Shown one piece after another: positions 45,204 through 54,748 of a DNA stretch of 64,000 nucleotides. The first letter of the stretch is position 1, and the number at the start of each line of letters is the position of its first letter. The notes below the pieces were generated by a model. It saw only the letters and a list, made by a program, of their open reading frames with translations, was not told the DNA's origin and did not search any database. Made by a program: the position numbers and the translations under genes. The DNA comes from JAFEDN01 sp963844565 (GTDB lineage Bacteria; Pseudomonadota; Gammaproteobacteria; Coxiellales; Coxiellaceae), in NCBI GenBank assembly GCA_963844565.1, contig CAWJON010000002.1:1178001-1242000 (forward strand), read 5' to 3'.

Positions 45204-47270
45204 GATATACAAAAGATAAGACAACAACTTGCTCAAGCTGGATTACGAGAACGCCCCTCACAATTGAACATGATCACCGAAACGTACGAGGCCTTATCCC
45301 AAAAAAAAATTTTATGTCTAGAGGCGCCAACCGGCACCGGAAAAACGCTCAGTTATGGAATTGCGGCTTATTTGTCCAAAAAAGAAAAACAAACGGTAAT
45401 TATTAGTACAGCCACAACCGCTCTTCAAGAACAGTTAATCAAAAAAGATATACCACTGATCTCTAAAGTACTTGAAAAACCCATTCAAGCAACCCTAGCA
45501 AAAGGACGACGGCGCTATATCTGCCACACTCGGTTATATAATGACGATTTTGATCAAGCGGATCTTTTTAGCAATAATGAGTATAAACAAAAATTAAAGA
45601 ATAAATTAGAAAATGAACATTGGAATGGCGACCGAGACCAATTAGATTTTGAAATCAATGAATCAGAATGGCAAAAAGTGAGTACCGATACCGCTGGCTG
45701 TGTGGGTAAAAATTGTTATTTCTTTGCTCAATGTGCTTTTTATCGAGCAAAACAAAAATGGCAACAGAGCGACTTTGTTATCACCAATCATAGTTTATTA
45801 CTATCAGATTTATCTTTAGGTGGCGGCGTATTACTGCCCAAATTGGATAACTCTGTTTACATCATTGATGAATGTCATCAATTTCCAGAAAAAGCTTTGG
45901 ATTTTTTTGCAAAATCCATAAGCCTAACGGCCTGCCAAGACTGGTTGAAGTCCTTACATTTACTCATTGGCCGTTCTCGACAAAACGAATTGCTTAATTC
46001 TGCACAACAAGGCAAATTGGATCAATTGGTTGAAGACATTGAAGTGGATTTAGAGCCTTTACTCAACTTTTTACAAAGCAATCCCAATTTATTTAAAAAT
46101 GAAGGAGAAACTTCAAATGCAATGCCATGCTGGCGGCTTTCGACAAGGGAGGAAGTTATTTTTAAATGGGGTGAAAAATTACAAAAAAATAGTTTGGCTT
46201 TAATTAATGAACTTCAGCAGCTCCTCGATGAATATGAAGAAAAAATAAAAAGCACCAGCGATAACGTCATCCAACAAAAGTTCAGCAAACAAGTCGCACA
46301 AATTGGTTTTTACAAAACTCGAACAGATAATTTATGGCAAACTTGGAATTTGTTTTGTCAGCTGCAAGCTGAGAATAAGTTACCCATTGCACGTTGGTTT
46401 TCCAAAAATTTTCGTCATGAATTTACTTGTCATGCCTCACCCATTAACATTAGCCAAGAACTTAAAAAACTATTTTGGGATGAGCTAACACATGGCGCTC
46501 TCCTTTGCTCGGCGACTATTCGAGCCTTAGGATCGTTTGCAGATTTCAAACGTAAAACAGGGCTTAAAGATAACGTTAAGTTTACCGAACGAGCTTTAGA
46601 AACTTGTTTTGACTACCAGAAATCAATTCTGTTTGTTCCCACTATGCAGAATGCCCCGCAAGGACAACAACAAAATCAACACTGGCAAGAAGCAAACCGC
46701 TTGCTACCCCAATTGTTTTTGCCTAAGGGAGGAAGCTTAGTTTTATTTTCTAGTAGAAAAGCCATGGAAAACAGCTATGAATGCATGGATATAGAGATTA
46801 AAAAAGATATTCTAATGCAAAAAGATAGCGCCAAATTTTTATTAATTTCAGAGCATATCGGAAAAATCCAGGCCGGAAAACGCTCCATTTTATTTGGTCT
46901 TGCCTCCTTTGGCGAAGGTTTAGATTTACCCGATGATCTTTGCCAACACGTTATTATTCATAAGCTTCCCTTTTCAGTGCCAACCACCCCGGTAGAATTA
47001 ACCCGAAGCGAATGGCTTAATAAAAACAACCAAGACTCTTTTACTCTTTCCACGTTACCTGCTACGTCTGTTCGCCTTGCTCAGTACGTAGGTCGGCTAA
47101 TTCGACAAGAAACCGATATTGGTATTGTAACTATCTTAGACAAACGGATTTATAGTAAAAATTATGGGAAATTATTATTAAAAAATCTTCCCGAATTCTC
47201 TCAGCATATTAATGTTGACCTTAGCTTGATAAAAAAAAATGTAAATGTCATGCATCTATTTAATCTGTAA
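45201..47270 (+). CDS. DinG/YoaA-type ATP-dependent helicase
   Basis: 689 residues, superfamily 2 iron-sulfur helicase of the XPD/DinG group. Walker A is CLEAPTGTGKTLSYGIA at 40-55; the DEAH-type box reads DECH at 223-226. Candidate cluster cysteines are Cys108 (RRYICHTRL) and the C..C..C set in AGCVGKNCYFFAQCAFY. Late motifs are GLASFGEGLDLP and QYVGRLIRQETDIGIV. DinG unwinds 5'-tailed DNA and R-loops. The frame is open upstream to 44913, overlapping fimV, but homology begins at MDIQKIRQQL, so ATG 45201 is used. Naming dinG versus yoaA is not decided by the sequence. Confidence 0.88.
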   Translation: MDIQKIRQQLAQAGLRERPSQLNMITETYEALSQKKILCLEAPTGTGKTLSYGIAAYLSKKEKQTVIISTATTALQEQLIKKDIPLISKVLEKPIQATLAKGRRRYICHTRLYNDDFDQADLFSNNEYKQKLKNKLENEHWNGDRDQLDFEINESEWQKVSTDTAGCVGKNCYFFAQCAFYRAKQKWQQSDFVITNHSLLLSDLSLGGGVLLPKLDNSVYIIDECHQFPEKALDFFAKSISLTACQDWLKSLHLLIGRSRQNELLNSAQQGKLDQLVEDIEVDLEPLLNFLQSNPNLFKNEGETSNAMPCWRLSTREEVIFKWGEKLQKNSLALINELQQLLDEYEEKIKSTSDNVIQQKFSKQVAQIGFYKTRTDNLWQTWNLFCQLQAENKLPIARWFSKNFRHEFTCHASPINISQELKKLFWDELTHGALLCSATIRALGSFADFKRKTGLKDNVKFTERALETCFDYQKSILFVPTMQNAPQGQQQNQHWQEANRLLPQLFLPKGGSLVLFSSRKAMENSYECMDIEIKKDILMQKDSAKFLLISEHIGKIQAGKRSILFGLASFGEGLDLPDDLCQHVIIHKLPFSVPTTPVELTRSEWLNKNNQDSFTLSTLPATSVRLAQYVGRLIRQETDIGIVTILDKRIYSKNYGKLLLKNLPEFSQHINVDLSLIKKNVNVMHLFNL

Positions 47271-47284
47271 AATGGAGCAATTTT

Positions 47285-47890
47285 ATGTATTCAGGCATTA
47301 CTCAAGGTTTATTTCCGGTGACTAAAATTGACAGGAAAACAGGAATTATCTTTTATTCTGTGACCTTAAATTCAAAATTGGTTGAAAATCTGGATATTGG
47401 CTCAAGTATCAATATTGATGGAGTTTGTCAGACTGTAACAGAAATAAAAAATGAAACAGTTAGCTTTGCTGCGATAGTGGAAACTTTACACCTAACCACG
47501 CTCAATGCATTGCAGGTTAATCAAAAAGTTAGTGTAGAACGCAGTATACGATTTGGCGATGAAATTGGCGGGCACCTCATTGCCGGCCACGTAGTAGGAA
47601 CTGCTATAATCGAAAAAAAAATCGTTCAAGAAAATAATGTGACTTTATTTCTAAAATGTCCCCCGGAATGGATGAGATATATTTTTCCAAAAGGCTTTAT
47701 CGCCGTGGATGGTTCAAGCCTTACCGTTTCTGAAGTCGAATCCGAGGGCTTTAGCATTCATTTAATTCCAGAAACAGTCCGGGTTACCAATTTAGGAAGT
47801 AAAAACATCGGCGACTTGATCAACATAGAACTTGATCACAATACACAAGTGATTGTTGATACGGTTTTACAATTTTTGAAGAAGCTATAA
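47285..47890 (+). CDS. ribE: Riboflavin synthase subunit alpha
   Basis: 201 residues with two lumazine-binding repeats. The first opens MYSGITQGLFPV (family start MFTGIVQ) and has INIDGVCQTVTEI; the second has GDEIGGHLIAGHVVG and FIAVDGSSLTVSEV. The ending IELDHNTQVIVDTVLQFL matches E. coli RibC/RibE. Converts two dimethylribityllumazines to riboflavin. GGAG lies before the ATG. No FMN riboswitch is possible in the 14-base gap after the helicase gene. The stop overlaps the convergent gene by six bases. Confidence 0.93.
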   Translation: MYSGITQGLFPVTKIDRKTGIIFYSVTLNSKLVENLDIGSSINIDGVCQTVTEIKNETVSFAAIVETLHLTTLNALQVNQKVSVERSIRFGDEIGGHLIAGHVVGTAIIEKKIVQENNVTLFLKCPPEWMRYIFPKGFIAVDGSSLTVSEVESEGFSIHLIPETVRVTNLGSKNIGDLINIELDHNTQVIVDTVLQFLKKL

Positions 47891-48235
47891 ATTCTCATCT
47901 GGAGGGGAGGTTTTGTCTTTAACGTCTGCGGTTTCATCGACGGTTCCGGACTTATTGGCAGACTCTGTTTTAGCTGCGCTGCGTAAAGCTTCTAAATCCT
48001 TATAAAGGTCATTTAACAGTTGATTCATGATCACAAAATCTTTGGATTGTTGTTCAAGCATTTTGGACAACTGTTGAGCCATCAAGCTTAGTTGTGCGAT
48101 TTTGACACCAATGGCATCATTGGGGTCAACATTAGGACTTTCCTCTTCAGGATTTAACAGAGATTTTATCCCTCCTACAATACTGTTAAGGTCAAACTTT
48201 TTGGTAAGTTCAGAAAAATCAGGTTTTTTAACCAT
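47885..48235 (-). CDS. Hypothetical small helical protein
   Basis: 116 residues, unrecognised. Amphipathic helices in the middle (DAIGVKIAQLSLMAQQLSKMLEQQSKDF) suggest a coiled coil; the C-terminal 25 residues are polar and probably disordered (SGTVDETADVKDKTSPPDENL). No signal peptide or membrane segment. ATG 48235 has AGGAG six bases upstream, better than an in-frame start at 48253. Its 3' end overlaps ribE by six bases. Confidence 0.7.
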   Translation of the reverse strand: MVKKPDFSELTKKFDLNSIVGGIKSLLNPEEESPNVDPNDAIGVKIAQLSLMAQQLSKMLEQQSKDFVIMNQLLNDLYKDLEALRSAAKTESANKSGTVDETADVKDKTSPPDENL

Positions 48236-48549
48236 AGCCGGCTCCTTTCGCAATCCTCATCGTTTTGAGTATAGATTATCTTTAATTTAAGTGAAAGAGC
48301 AAACAAGAGAAATAGGTAATTTGAGCGGATAAATGACTGTAAGACATAGTTGCAATTTTCGCCCGTCAGAAAATCTTATCTTGAGAGAGTAGTCAACTTT
48401 TTTATTAGTTTATCATTAAATTACAAACACTTATGGATTCAAAAAGGTAATCCCTGAGGAAAAAACCTAGGAGGTTTCAACATTATCGTTAGGGTCAGCT
48501 ATATTACCACTTGTGAAGGACCGCAAAGTTTTGCGGTACGGAAGAGTTA
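48236..48549. other. Intergenic region, mostly featureless
   Basis: Gap between the small helical protein and the 45-codon frame. Only one structure stands out: a short hairpin ACCGCAAA/TTTGCGGT at 48520-48537, directly before the ribosome-binding site of the small gene. No T tract follows it, so it is more likely a translation-control element than a terminator. No gene or RNA family recognised elsewhere in the gap. Confidence 0.4.
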
Positions 48550-48687
48550 ATGGATAAAACGGGGGTATTTTTTGTGAAAAAAATTACACTTACACCCAGC
48601 AATCCAACTCGTGTCAAGGTATTGGCAACGGTTTTAGGCATACTTATAGTGGCCGAGGTTTTGTTGCGAGTCTTTGTTTTTAGGTAA
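48550..48687 (+). CDS. Small single-span membrane protein (45 residues)
   Basis: A short frame, MDKTGVFFVKKITLTPSNPT, then RVKVLATVLGILIVAEVLLR and VFVFR. It has GGAAGAG six bases before the ATG, and one hydrophobic helix (about residues 23-38) flanked by basic residues. A hairpin lies just before it and a terminator-like hairpin just after. These fit a real small membrane protein. I do not recognise a family. Confidence 0.55.
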   Translation: MDKTGVFFVKKITLTPSNPTRVKVLATVLGILIVAEVLLRVFVFR

Positions 48688-48693
48688 AATAGA

Positions 48694-48715
48694 TGCCGCT
48701 CTGAAAGGGGCGGCA
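48694..48715 (+). terminator. Hairpin terminator of the small gene
   Basis: TGCCGCTCT-GAAA-GGGGCGGCA, nine pairs (two are G-T) with a GAAA tetraloop at 48694-48715, followed by CTTATTTA. It lies between the small gene and the convergent recJ end and could serve both. Confidence 0.55.
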
Positions 48716-48720
48716 CTTAT

Positions 48721-50445
48721 TTACAGAATTTCTTCAACCACCAACTGTAGTTTCTTTCTTCCTCGATACTCATTAATATCTATACGATAAACCAAGCGTA
48801 TAAACTCACAATCGTAATTGGGCCATTGAATAAGATCAACATTAAAGGCAATTGCATCAAGGTATTGGTCATTTCCTGGGGCTTGCAGCACCATTTTTAA
48901 ATGCCGTCTTCCTACCAATCTTTGATTAACCAATTTGAATTCTCCGTCAAATAGAGGCTCTGGAAATCCGGGTCCCCAAGGGCCGCCATGACGTAATATT
49001 TCTGCCACCTCAAAAGTGAATTCCTCGCTATTTAGAGGCCCATCCGTGTAGAGTTTATGACACAATTCATTCTGCCCTACTTCTTCAGCCACTGCTTCGG
49101 CAAAAGCTTCTGAAAACTCTGCATAGGACGAGGGCTCCAAACTCAATCCTGCCGCCATGGCATGGCCGCCAAATTTGGTAATTAAATTAGGATAACGTAT
49201 AGCAATTCTTTCGAGCAAATCTCTGATATGCAGGCTAGAAATTGAACGTGCAGAACCCTTCAATAAATTGTCTTCTCCTTTGGCAAACGCAATCACTGGA
49301 CGATGGAGCTTTTCTTTAATACGCGCAGCTACTAACCCAACGATCCCTTGATGCCAGCCTTCATCATAAATGCAAATACCTAATGGCAGTTTTTTATTTA
49401 AATTTAAATTTTGGACAATATCAAAAGCTTCTTGCTGCATTTGCGCTTCTAACGCCCGCCTTTCACAATTCAACTCATCTAATTTCTGAGCCAATTGCTT
49501 AGCTTTTTGCGGGGTTTCGGCCAATAAGCAATTAATGCCCAATGACATGTCATCTAAACGGCCCGCTGCATTCAACCTTGGGCCTAAAACGAAACCCAAA
49601 TCAACAGCCTGTAACCGTGATAAGGGCCGATTGGCTAAATCCAAGAGAGCTAAAATCCCCAGTTGAGTGGCGCCTGAGCGTATTCGAGCTAATCCTTTAT
49701 GAACCATCGTTCGATTATTTTTGTCTAAAGGGACAACATCTGCAACGGTGCCTAAAGCCACTAAATCCAAATACTGAGCCATATTCGGACGAGGAATATT
49801 GTTTTTTGTAAACCATTCTTGATCCTCCAACCGCGCTCGCACCGCCAACATAACGTAAAAAATCACCCCTACGCCAGCAATACATTTGCTTGCAAATTTA
49901 TCCCCATGCTGATTTGGATTCACAATCACTTTAGCCTGAGGTAATTTTTCGCCTGGCAGATGATGATCTGTAACAATGACATCAATTCCCAATTGATTGG
50001 CGCGTTCTACGCCTTCAACGCTGGATATGCCATTATCGACCGTAACGATTAAATCAGGTTTCTTCTCGTTATAGCCCATTTCAACAATCGCTGGGGTTAA
50101 ACCGTATCCATAGACAAATCGGTTGGGAACAATAAAATCTACATTTTTACTCCCCATCGCTTTTAAAGCTAAAATAGCCAAAGCTGTACTGGTGGCCCCA
50201 TCGGTATCAAAATCACCAACAATGAGGATTTTTTTTTGAGTTTGGACCGCAAATGCCAGATGAGCAGCTGCCTCTTGCATGTGCAGCATGTCTTGATAAG
50301 GTAACAAATCTGTCAATTCTCTTCCCACTTGAGATTTAGAATAAACACCTCGTGCTAAATACAGGCGTTGCAAGAGAGGATGTAATTCCTTTAAATCCTC
50401 TCCGGCAGTAGTTGTTAATTCGCGTCGAACGACGACTCTGGTCAT
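48721..50445 (-). CDS. recJ: Single-stranded-DNA-specific exonuclease RecJ
   Basis: 574 residues (E. coli 577). 5'-3' exonuclease of recombination and mismatch repair. The DHH phosphoesterase motifs are visible: ILIVGDFDTDGATSTALAIL near residue 75, TVDNGIS, VIVTDHHLPGEKLP near 155-165, and GPRLNAAGRLDD. DHHA1 motif is GGHAMAAGLSL near 420. GGAG sits nine bases before the ATG. Confidence 0.96.
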   Translation of the reverse strand: MTRVVVRRELTTTAGEDLKELHPLLQRLYLARGVYSKSQVGRELTDLLPYQDMLHMQEAAAHLAFAVQTQKKILIVGDFDTDGATSTALAILALKAMGSKNVDFIVPNRFVYGYGLTPAIVEMGYNEKKPDLIVTVDNGISSVEGVERANQLGIDVIVTDHHLPGEKLPQAKVIVNPNQHGDKFASKCIAGVGVIFYVMLAVRARLEDQEWFTKNNIPRPNMAQYLDLVALGTVADVVPLDKNNRTMVHKGLARIRSGATQLGILALLDLANRPLSRLQAVDLGFVLGPRLNAAGRLDDMSLGINCLLAETPQKAKQLAQKLDELNCERRALEAQMQQEAFDIVQNLNLNKKLPLGICIYDEGWHQGIVGLVAARIKEKLHRPVIAFAKGEDNLLKGSARSISSLHIRDLLERIAIRYPNLITKFGGHAMAAGLSLEPSSYAEFSEAFAEAVAEEVGQNELCHKLYTDGPLNSEEFTFEVAEILRHGGPWGPGFPEPLFDGEFKLVNQRLVGRRHLKMVLQAPGNDQYLDAIAFNVDLIQWPNYDCEFIRLVYRIDINEYRGRKKLQLVVEEIL

Positions 50446-50574
50446 AAATAAATCTCCTATCCTTGCAATCTTTAAGTTAAAACAATAGCTTATCTAAAAA
50501 ATCAATGTTAATATTCTCTTAAGCTTTGCGTTCTATAATAACCAATTTTTCTCTAGTATACAAAGAGATCCACT

Positions 50575-51165
50575 ATGATTTATGAGATCTATCAAAAACC
50601 TTTCCCTGTACTAACCATCGACGACGAATACGTCTTACGTGAACAGTCTGAGATCGACACAAAACCTTTTTTTGAATACTATTGTAAAGATCCCCAAGTT
50701 TACCACCACATTTTAGCGACGGTCCCTACCAATTTAGAGGAAGCGCAAGCTGAGATTAACTATTGCCGAAATTTGTTTTATCATAAGCGAGGGATTTATT
50801 GGACCTTGGCGCGTCGTGATAACAACCAGATTATAGGTTCAGTGGGGTTATACATAAACAACCATCATCACCGTGCCGAAATTTGCTACGATCTGGCAAA
50901 AGCATATTGGCGTAAAGGAATTATGAACAAAGTGCTTCGTAAAGTAATTGATTTCTGCTTTGAAAAACTAGAGGTTTTTCGACTTGAGGCAATTACTCTA
51001 AAAGAAAACATCCCCTCAATTAATATCCTTGAGAAAATGGGCTTTGCTCACGAAGGAACACTTAAAAAATATCGATATTTTAAAGAGATTCCGCGTGATA
51101 TAGAATTATATGCTGCAACCCTTGAAATGGTTCAAGCAAAACGAGCGGAAGAAAAATTTGGTTAA
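50575..51165 (+). CDS. GNAT acetyltransferase, RimJ/RimL-like
   Basis: 196 residues. An N-terminal stretch (YVLREQSEIDTKPFFEYYCKDPQVYHHI) leads into the GNAT core: IGSVGLYI, AEICYDLAKAYWRKGIMNKVL (acetyl-CoA loop), FRLEAITLKENIPSINILEKMGF, and EGTLKKYRYFKE. Those last blocks are typical of RimJ/RimL-type N-acetyltransferases of proteins. The target is not known. A perfect -10-like TATAAT sits at 50534-50539. The 3' end overlaps rlmD by up to 56 bases. Confidence 0.88.
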   Translation: MIYEIYQKPFPVLTIDDEYVLREQSEIDTKPFFEYYCKDPQVYHHILATVPTNLEEAQAEINYCRNLFYHKRGIYWTLARRDNNQIIGSVGLYINNHHHRAEICYDLAKAYWRKGIMNKVLRKVIDFCFEKLEVFRLEAITLKENIPSINILEKMGFAHEGTLKKYRYFKEIPRDIELYAATLEMVQAKRAEEKFG

Positions 51166-52462
51166 AGTTGAATCCCTTAGTCATGACGGACGGGGCGTCA
51201 TCCATGTTCTAGGTAAAACAACATTTGTCCAAGGCGCTTTGCCTGGAGAAACGATTACATTCCAAATAACTAAACAACGAGGCTCGTACAACGAAGCGCA
51301 AATTTTAGAAATTCTAACCCCTAGCCCCTATCGAACTGAACCACGCTGCCCCCATTTTGGAATTTGCGGCGGCTGTAGCCAACAGTATCTAGATCCAACC
51401 TATCAAATTTCTTTTAAACAAAAAACTTTACAAGACCTTTTGCTTCACCAAGCAAAATTAGAACCTAAAGATTGGTTAGAGCCTATTTCAAGCCCTGCCT
51501 GGGGATATAGAAGAAAAGCGCGTTTGGGCGTCAAATATTTGGCAAAAAAGGACAAAGTCATTATTGGCTTTCGTGAACGTAAAGGTCGATTGATTACCGA
51601 TTGTAGTCGATGTGAGGTTTTGCACCCGAGTATTGGTGAGCGGTTACCGGCTTTCTCCGAACTGATCTCAACTTTATCGATACGCGACAACATCCCTCAA
51701 CTTGAAATCGCTGTGGGAGATCAGGATAGTGCGGTGGTATTCCGTCATTTAAAACCATTGACTGAAAAAGATTTAGCCCTAATTACTCATTTTTCAGAAA
51801 CTCATGCTTTACAGGCTTATTTACAGCCTAGAGGTAATGATACTGTTCATGTACTTTATCCAAAGACTGCCAAACCCCTAAGTTATACCCTATCTCGTTA
51901 CCATTTGACCTTCGAATTCCAGCCTTTGCATTTCGTGCAAATTAACGCTTTTGTTAACGAAGCGATGGTTGACTTGGCTTTAGCTCTGCTCGATATACAA
52001 CCTAATGATAGGATCCTGGATCTTTTTTGTGGGATTGGTAATTTTTCCTTACCTATGGCTCGTTTGAATGCAAAAGTCACTGGAGTGGAAGGAGATCTTT
52101 CTGCTGTCCAACAAGCAATACACAATGCGGCCTTAAATCAATTGATTGAGGTAAATTTTCATAAAGACGATTTATTTGCTGAACAATTTACCGCCCCTTG
52201 GGCTAAGCAAATTTATGATAAAATGCTTTTAGACCCACCGCGAGCCGGTGCCTCAGCCATCGTTAATTCCATTCAACAATGGCGACCCAAAAGAATCGTT
52301 TATGTATCATGCGATTTAGCTACCCTGGCAAGGGACGCACAAATTCTTCACCAACAAGGCTATACTTTAATGAAGACGGGTATCATGGATATGTTTCCCC
52401 ACACCCAGCACGCTGAGGCGATTAGCCTTTTTGTACGTAATGATTGCAATTATGAGCGATGA
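51110..52462 (+). CDS. rlmD: 23S rRNA (uracil-1939-C5)-methyltransferase
   Basis: 450 residues. TRAM domain first (VKVESLSHDGRGVIHVLGKT), then the iron-sulfur cysteines CPHFGICGGC near 79-88 plus a later cysteine (CSRCEV), then the methyltransferase: FLDLFCGIGNFSLP (SAM loop), LLDPPRAGA and VSCDLATLARD with the catalytic cysteine. Two starts are possible: ATG 51110 (adds a basic tail, large overlap with the acetyltransferase) or TTG 51158 (GGAAG six bases upstream). rlmD-relA order is as in E. coli. Confidence 0.94.
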   Translation: MLQPLKWFKQNERKKNLVKVESLSHDGRGVIHVLGKTTFVQGALPGETITFQITKQRGSYNEAQILEILTPSPYRTEPRCPHFGICGGCSQQYLDPTYQISFKQKTLQDLLLHQAKLEPKDWLEPISSPAWGYRRKARLGVKYLAKKDKVIIGFRERKGRLITDCSRCEVLHPSIGERLPAFSELISTLSIRDNIPQLEIAVGDQDSAVVFRHLKPLTEKDLALITHFSETHALQAYLQPRGNDTVHVLYPKTAKPLSYTLSRYHLTFEFQPLHFVQINAFVNEAMVDLALALLDIQPNDRILDLFCGIGNFSLPMARLNAKVTGVEGDLSAVQQAIHNAALNQLIEVNFHKDDLFAEQFTAPWAKQIYDKMLLDPPRAGASAIVNSIQQWRPKRIVYVSCDLATLARDAQILHQQGYTLMKTGIMDMFPHTQHAEAISLFVRNDCNYER

Positions 52463-54632
52463 CAACAATTCAACTCAAAAATTAATTAAGGATTGGCTTG
52501 ATTTAACTCACTCAAATCATCCACACCTTAATATTGGTTTATTAACTTCAGCTTGTGAATTTGCTGATAAAATAAGTCATGAACGCTTAGTACCCTTTGC
52601 CCATTCAGCTTTGCAACAAGGTTTTGATATGGCAAATGAATTGCTGCTGATGAATTGTGATACCGAAACCGTTTCTGCAGCCATTATTTTTCCTGCAGTA
52701 TATTATCATCACCCCTCACCAGAAATGGCTGAAAAAATGATTCCGATTTCAGTCTACACATTGGCTAAAGGTGTCCAAAAAATGGATGCCATCCAGCAGA
52801 CTCATGAAACTTTTAAAAACGATCGACCATTGCACGCTGATAACCTACGTAAAATGTCGTTAGCCATGGTCGATGACGTGCGTATTGTGTTAATAAAACT
52901 TGCCGAACAATTGATCATTGTAAAGTATCTTAAGCATTGCTCACTGATTCAACAACAACAAATCGCTCAACAAATTGCAACAATCTATGCCCCTCTTGCC
53001 AATCGTTTGGGTGTTGGCCATCTCAAATGGCAGCTTGAAGATCTTTCTTTTCGCTATCTGGATCCGACTGAATATAAAAAAATTTCTCAAGCTTTGAAAA
53101 TGCGCCGTACCGACCGTGAAATCTTCATAAGAAAAATGATAAAAGATTTACGCCATCTTTTAAGCGAGAATGGTATTCACGCCGATATTTCAGGAAGAGC
53201 AAAACACATTTACAGCATTCATCGAAAAATACAACGTAAACATGTGGACTTTACCAAAATTTACGATACCAGTGCACTTAGAATTTTAGTCAACACCATT
53301 GAGGAATGTTACCAAGCCCTGAGCATAGTTCACACTGCTTGGCCGCATATAAAATCTGAATTTGATGATTATATTGCTAACCCTAAATCCAATGGCTATC
53401 GTTCAATTCACACTGTCAGCATATGCCCTGATGATATGAAAGTTGAAATTCAAATTCGTACTAAAACAATGCACGAAGAATCTGAATTAGGCGTGGCCGC
53501 ACATTGGCAATATAAAGAAGGTAAAAATAATTTAGCAACCTACTCCGAGAAAATAAATTGGCTACGTCATGTGATGGACTGGCAAAAAGAAACTATTAAC
53601 CCACCAGGTGAGAATCTTTATAAGAAAATTTTTGAAGATCGTATTTATGTATTCACACCTGACGGTGACATCTTCGATTTAGAAAATGGGGCTACCCCGC
53701 TTGATTTTGCTTACCATGTTCATACTGATATTGGACATCGTTGCCGTGGCGCAAAAGTAAATGACATCATGGTTCCCCTCACCTATGAGTTACAAACGGG
53801 TGATCAGGTTAGTATATTGACTGGAAAAGAGAGTCAACCCAGCCGTGATTGGATCAACCCCGCCACTCAATTTTTGAAAACCAATGCTGCCAAACATAAA
53901 GTCCGCAACTGGTTTAAACGCCAGGAACAGCAAAATCATATCAATAATGGTATGGCCATTTGGGAGAAAGCTGCTCGTCGAGAGGGAATTGCCAAAAATG
54001 AAATTGATAAGGCATTCTCTTTTTATAAACTTAAAAATGCTCAAGAACTGCTAATTGCAATTGGCTCTGGCATAATAGGCGTCACCTCAGTTACTAACCG
54101 TCTTAAAACGCCTCTAGAAGAAGATTTAAAGAAAACTCCTGTTCTACCCTTACCCACAAAAAAAATTGAAAAAATCCCATCAACCAGTCGAGGTTTGCAA
54201 ATAGAAGGTGTCGGTAATTTACTCACTCAACTAGCCCATTGTTGCAATCCCATCCCCGGCGAGTTAATCATCGGATATATAACCAAAGGGCGTGGTGTAA
54301 CGATCCATCAGCAAGAGTGTCGAAATATTATTTTTAGCTTACAACGCTATCCTGAACGATTATTACAAGTTAATTGGGGAAATAAACAGGACCAAGGTTT
54401 TCCTGTTACTTTGCTCATAGAAGCGGATGATCGCCCCGGTTTGGTGCGAGACATTACCAATGTTATTGCTGCAGAACGTATTTCGCTTTTGGGTTTAAAC
54501 ACCCGCGTTGATCGGTTAGATAATAAAGCGCATATCAATTTAACGATAGAATTAAAGAGCCTTACCCCTCTACGAAAGTTATTAACTCTTTTACAGCGGG
54601 TACCTGCCGTCAACCAAATCAGACGTTTATAA
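52452..54632 (+). CDS. relA: GTP pyrophosphokinase (ppGpp synthetase I)
   Basis: 726 residues. Makes (p)ppGpp on stalled ribosomes. Order: an HD-like domain whose HDxxED motif is degraded (VYYHHPSPEM region), so no hydrolase activity expected; the synthetase domain (YDTSALRILVNTIEECYQAL, EFDDYIANPKSNGYRSIHT, VEIQIRTKTMHEESELGVAAHW); TGS (VFTPDGDIFDLENGATPLDFAYHVH); and a C-terminal ACT domain (VTLLIEADDRPGLVRDITNVI). The acidic EFDD motif marks RelA rather than SpoT. ATG 52452 chosen; ATG 52440 and TTG 52431 are in frame. Overlaps rlmD. Confidence 0.95.
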   Translation: MSDDNNSTQKLIKDWLDLTHSNHPHLNIGLLTSACEFADKISHERLVPFAHSALQQGFDMANELLLMNCDTETVSAAIIFPAVYYHHPSPEMAEKMIPISVYTLAKGVQKMDAIQQTHETFKNDRPLHADNLRKMSLAMVDDVRIVLIKLAEQLIIVKYLKHCSLIQQQQIAQQIATIYAPLANRLGVGHLKWQLEDLSFRYLDPTEYKKISQALKMRRTDREIFIRKMIKDLRHLLSENGIHADISGRAKHIYSIHRKIQRKHVDFTKIYDTSALRILVNTIEECYQALSIVHTAWPHIKSEFDDYIANPKSNGYRSIHTVSICPDDMKVEIQIRTKTMHEESELGVAAHWQYKEGKNNLATYSEKINWLRHVMDWQKETINPPGENLYKKIFEDRIYVFTPDGDIFDLENGATPLDFAYHVHTDIGHRCRGAKVNDIMVPLTYELQTGDQVSILTGKESQPSRDWINPATQFLKTNAAKHKVRNWFKRQEQQNHINNGMAIWEKAARREGIAKNEIDKAFSFYKLKNAQELLIAIGSGIIGVTSVTNRLKTPLEEDLKKTPVLPLPTKKIEKIPSTSRGLQIEGVGNLLTQLAHCCNPIPGELIIGYITKGRGVTIHQQECRNIIFSLQRYPERLLQVNWGNKQDQGFPVTLLIEADDRPGLVRDITNVIAAERISLLGLNTRVDRLDNKAHINLTIELKSLTPLRKLLTLLQRVPAVNQIRRL

Positions 54633-54650
54633 AAGCGAACTAGCCCCCTA

Positions 54651-54679
54651 TTGATTAAATAATGATTGCATGCTATAAT
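54651..54679 (+). promoter_or_regulatory. Strong sigma-70-type promoter upstream of the ADP-ribosyltransferase
   Basis: TTGATT (54651-54656), a 17-base spacer, and TATAAT (54674-54679) with the extended -10 TGC just before. The spacing and hexamers are near consensus. It is 70 bases before the toxin-like gene and just after relA. Confidence 0.65.
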
Positions 54680-54748
54680 GCATAAATAATTCATTAAAGC
54701 CCCGAACCTGCGGAAGCATTACTCTTAAATAAAAACTAATAAAAATAA

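Noticed and set aside
47271..47284. FMN riboswitch for ribE
   Set aside because: Only 14 bases separate ribE from the helicase gene, with no room for the element.
48504..48716. 70-codon minus-strand frame over the small membrane protein gene
   Set aside because: The plus-strand frame has a ribosome-binding site, a membrane helix and flanking hairpins; the minus-strand frame has none.
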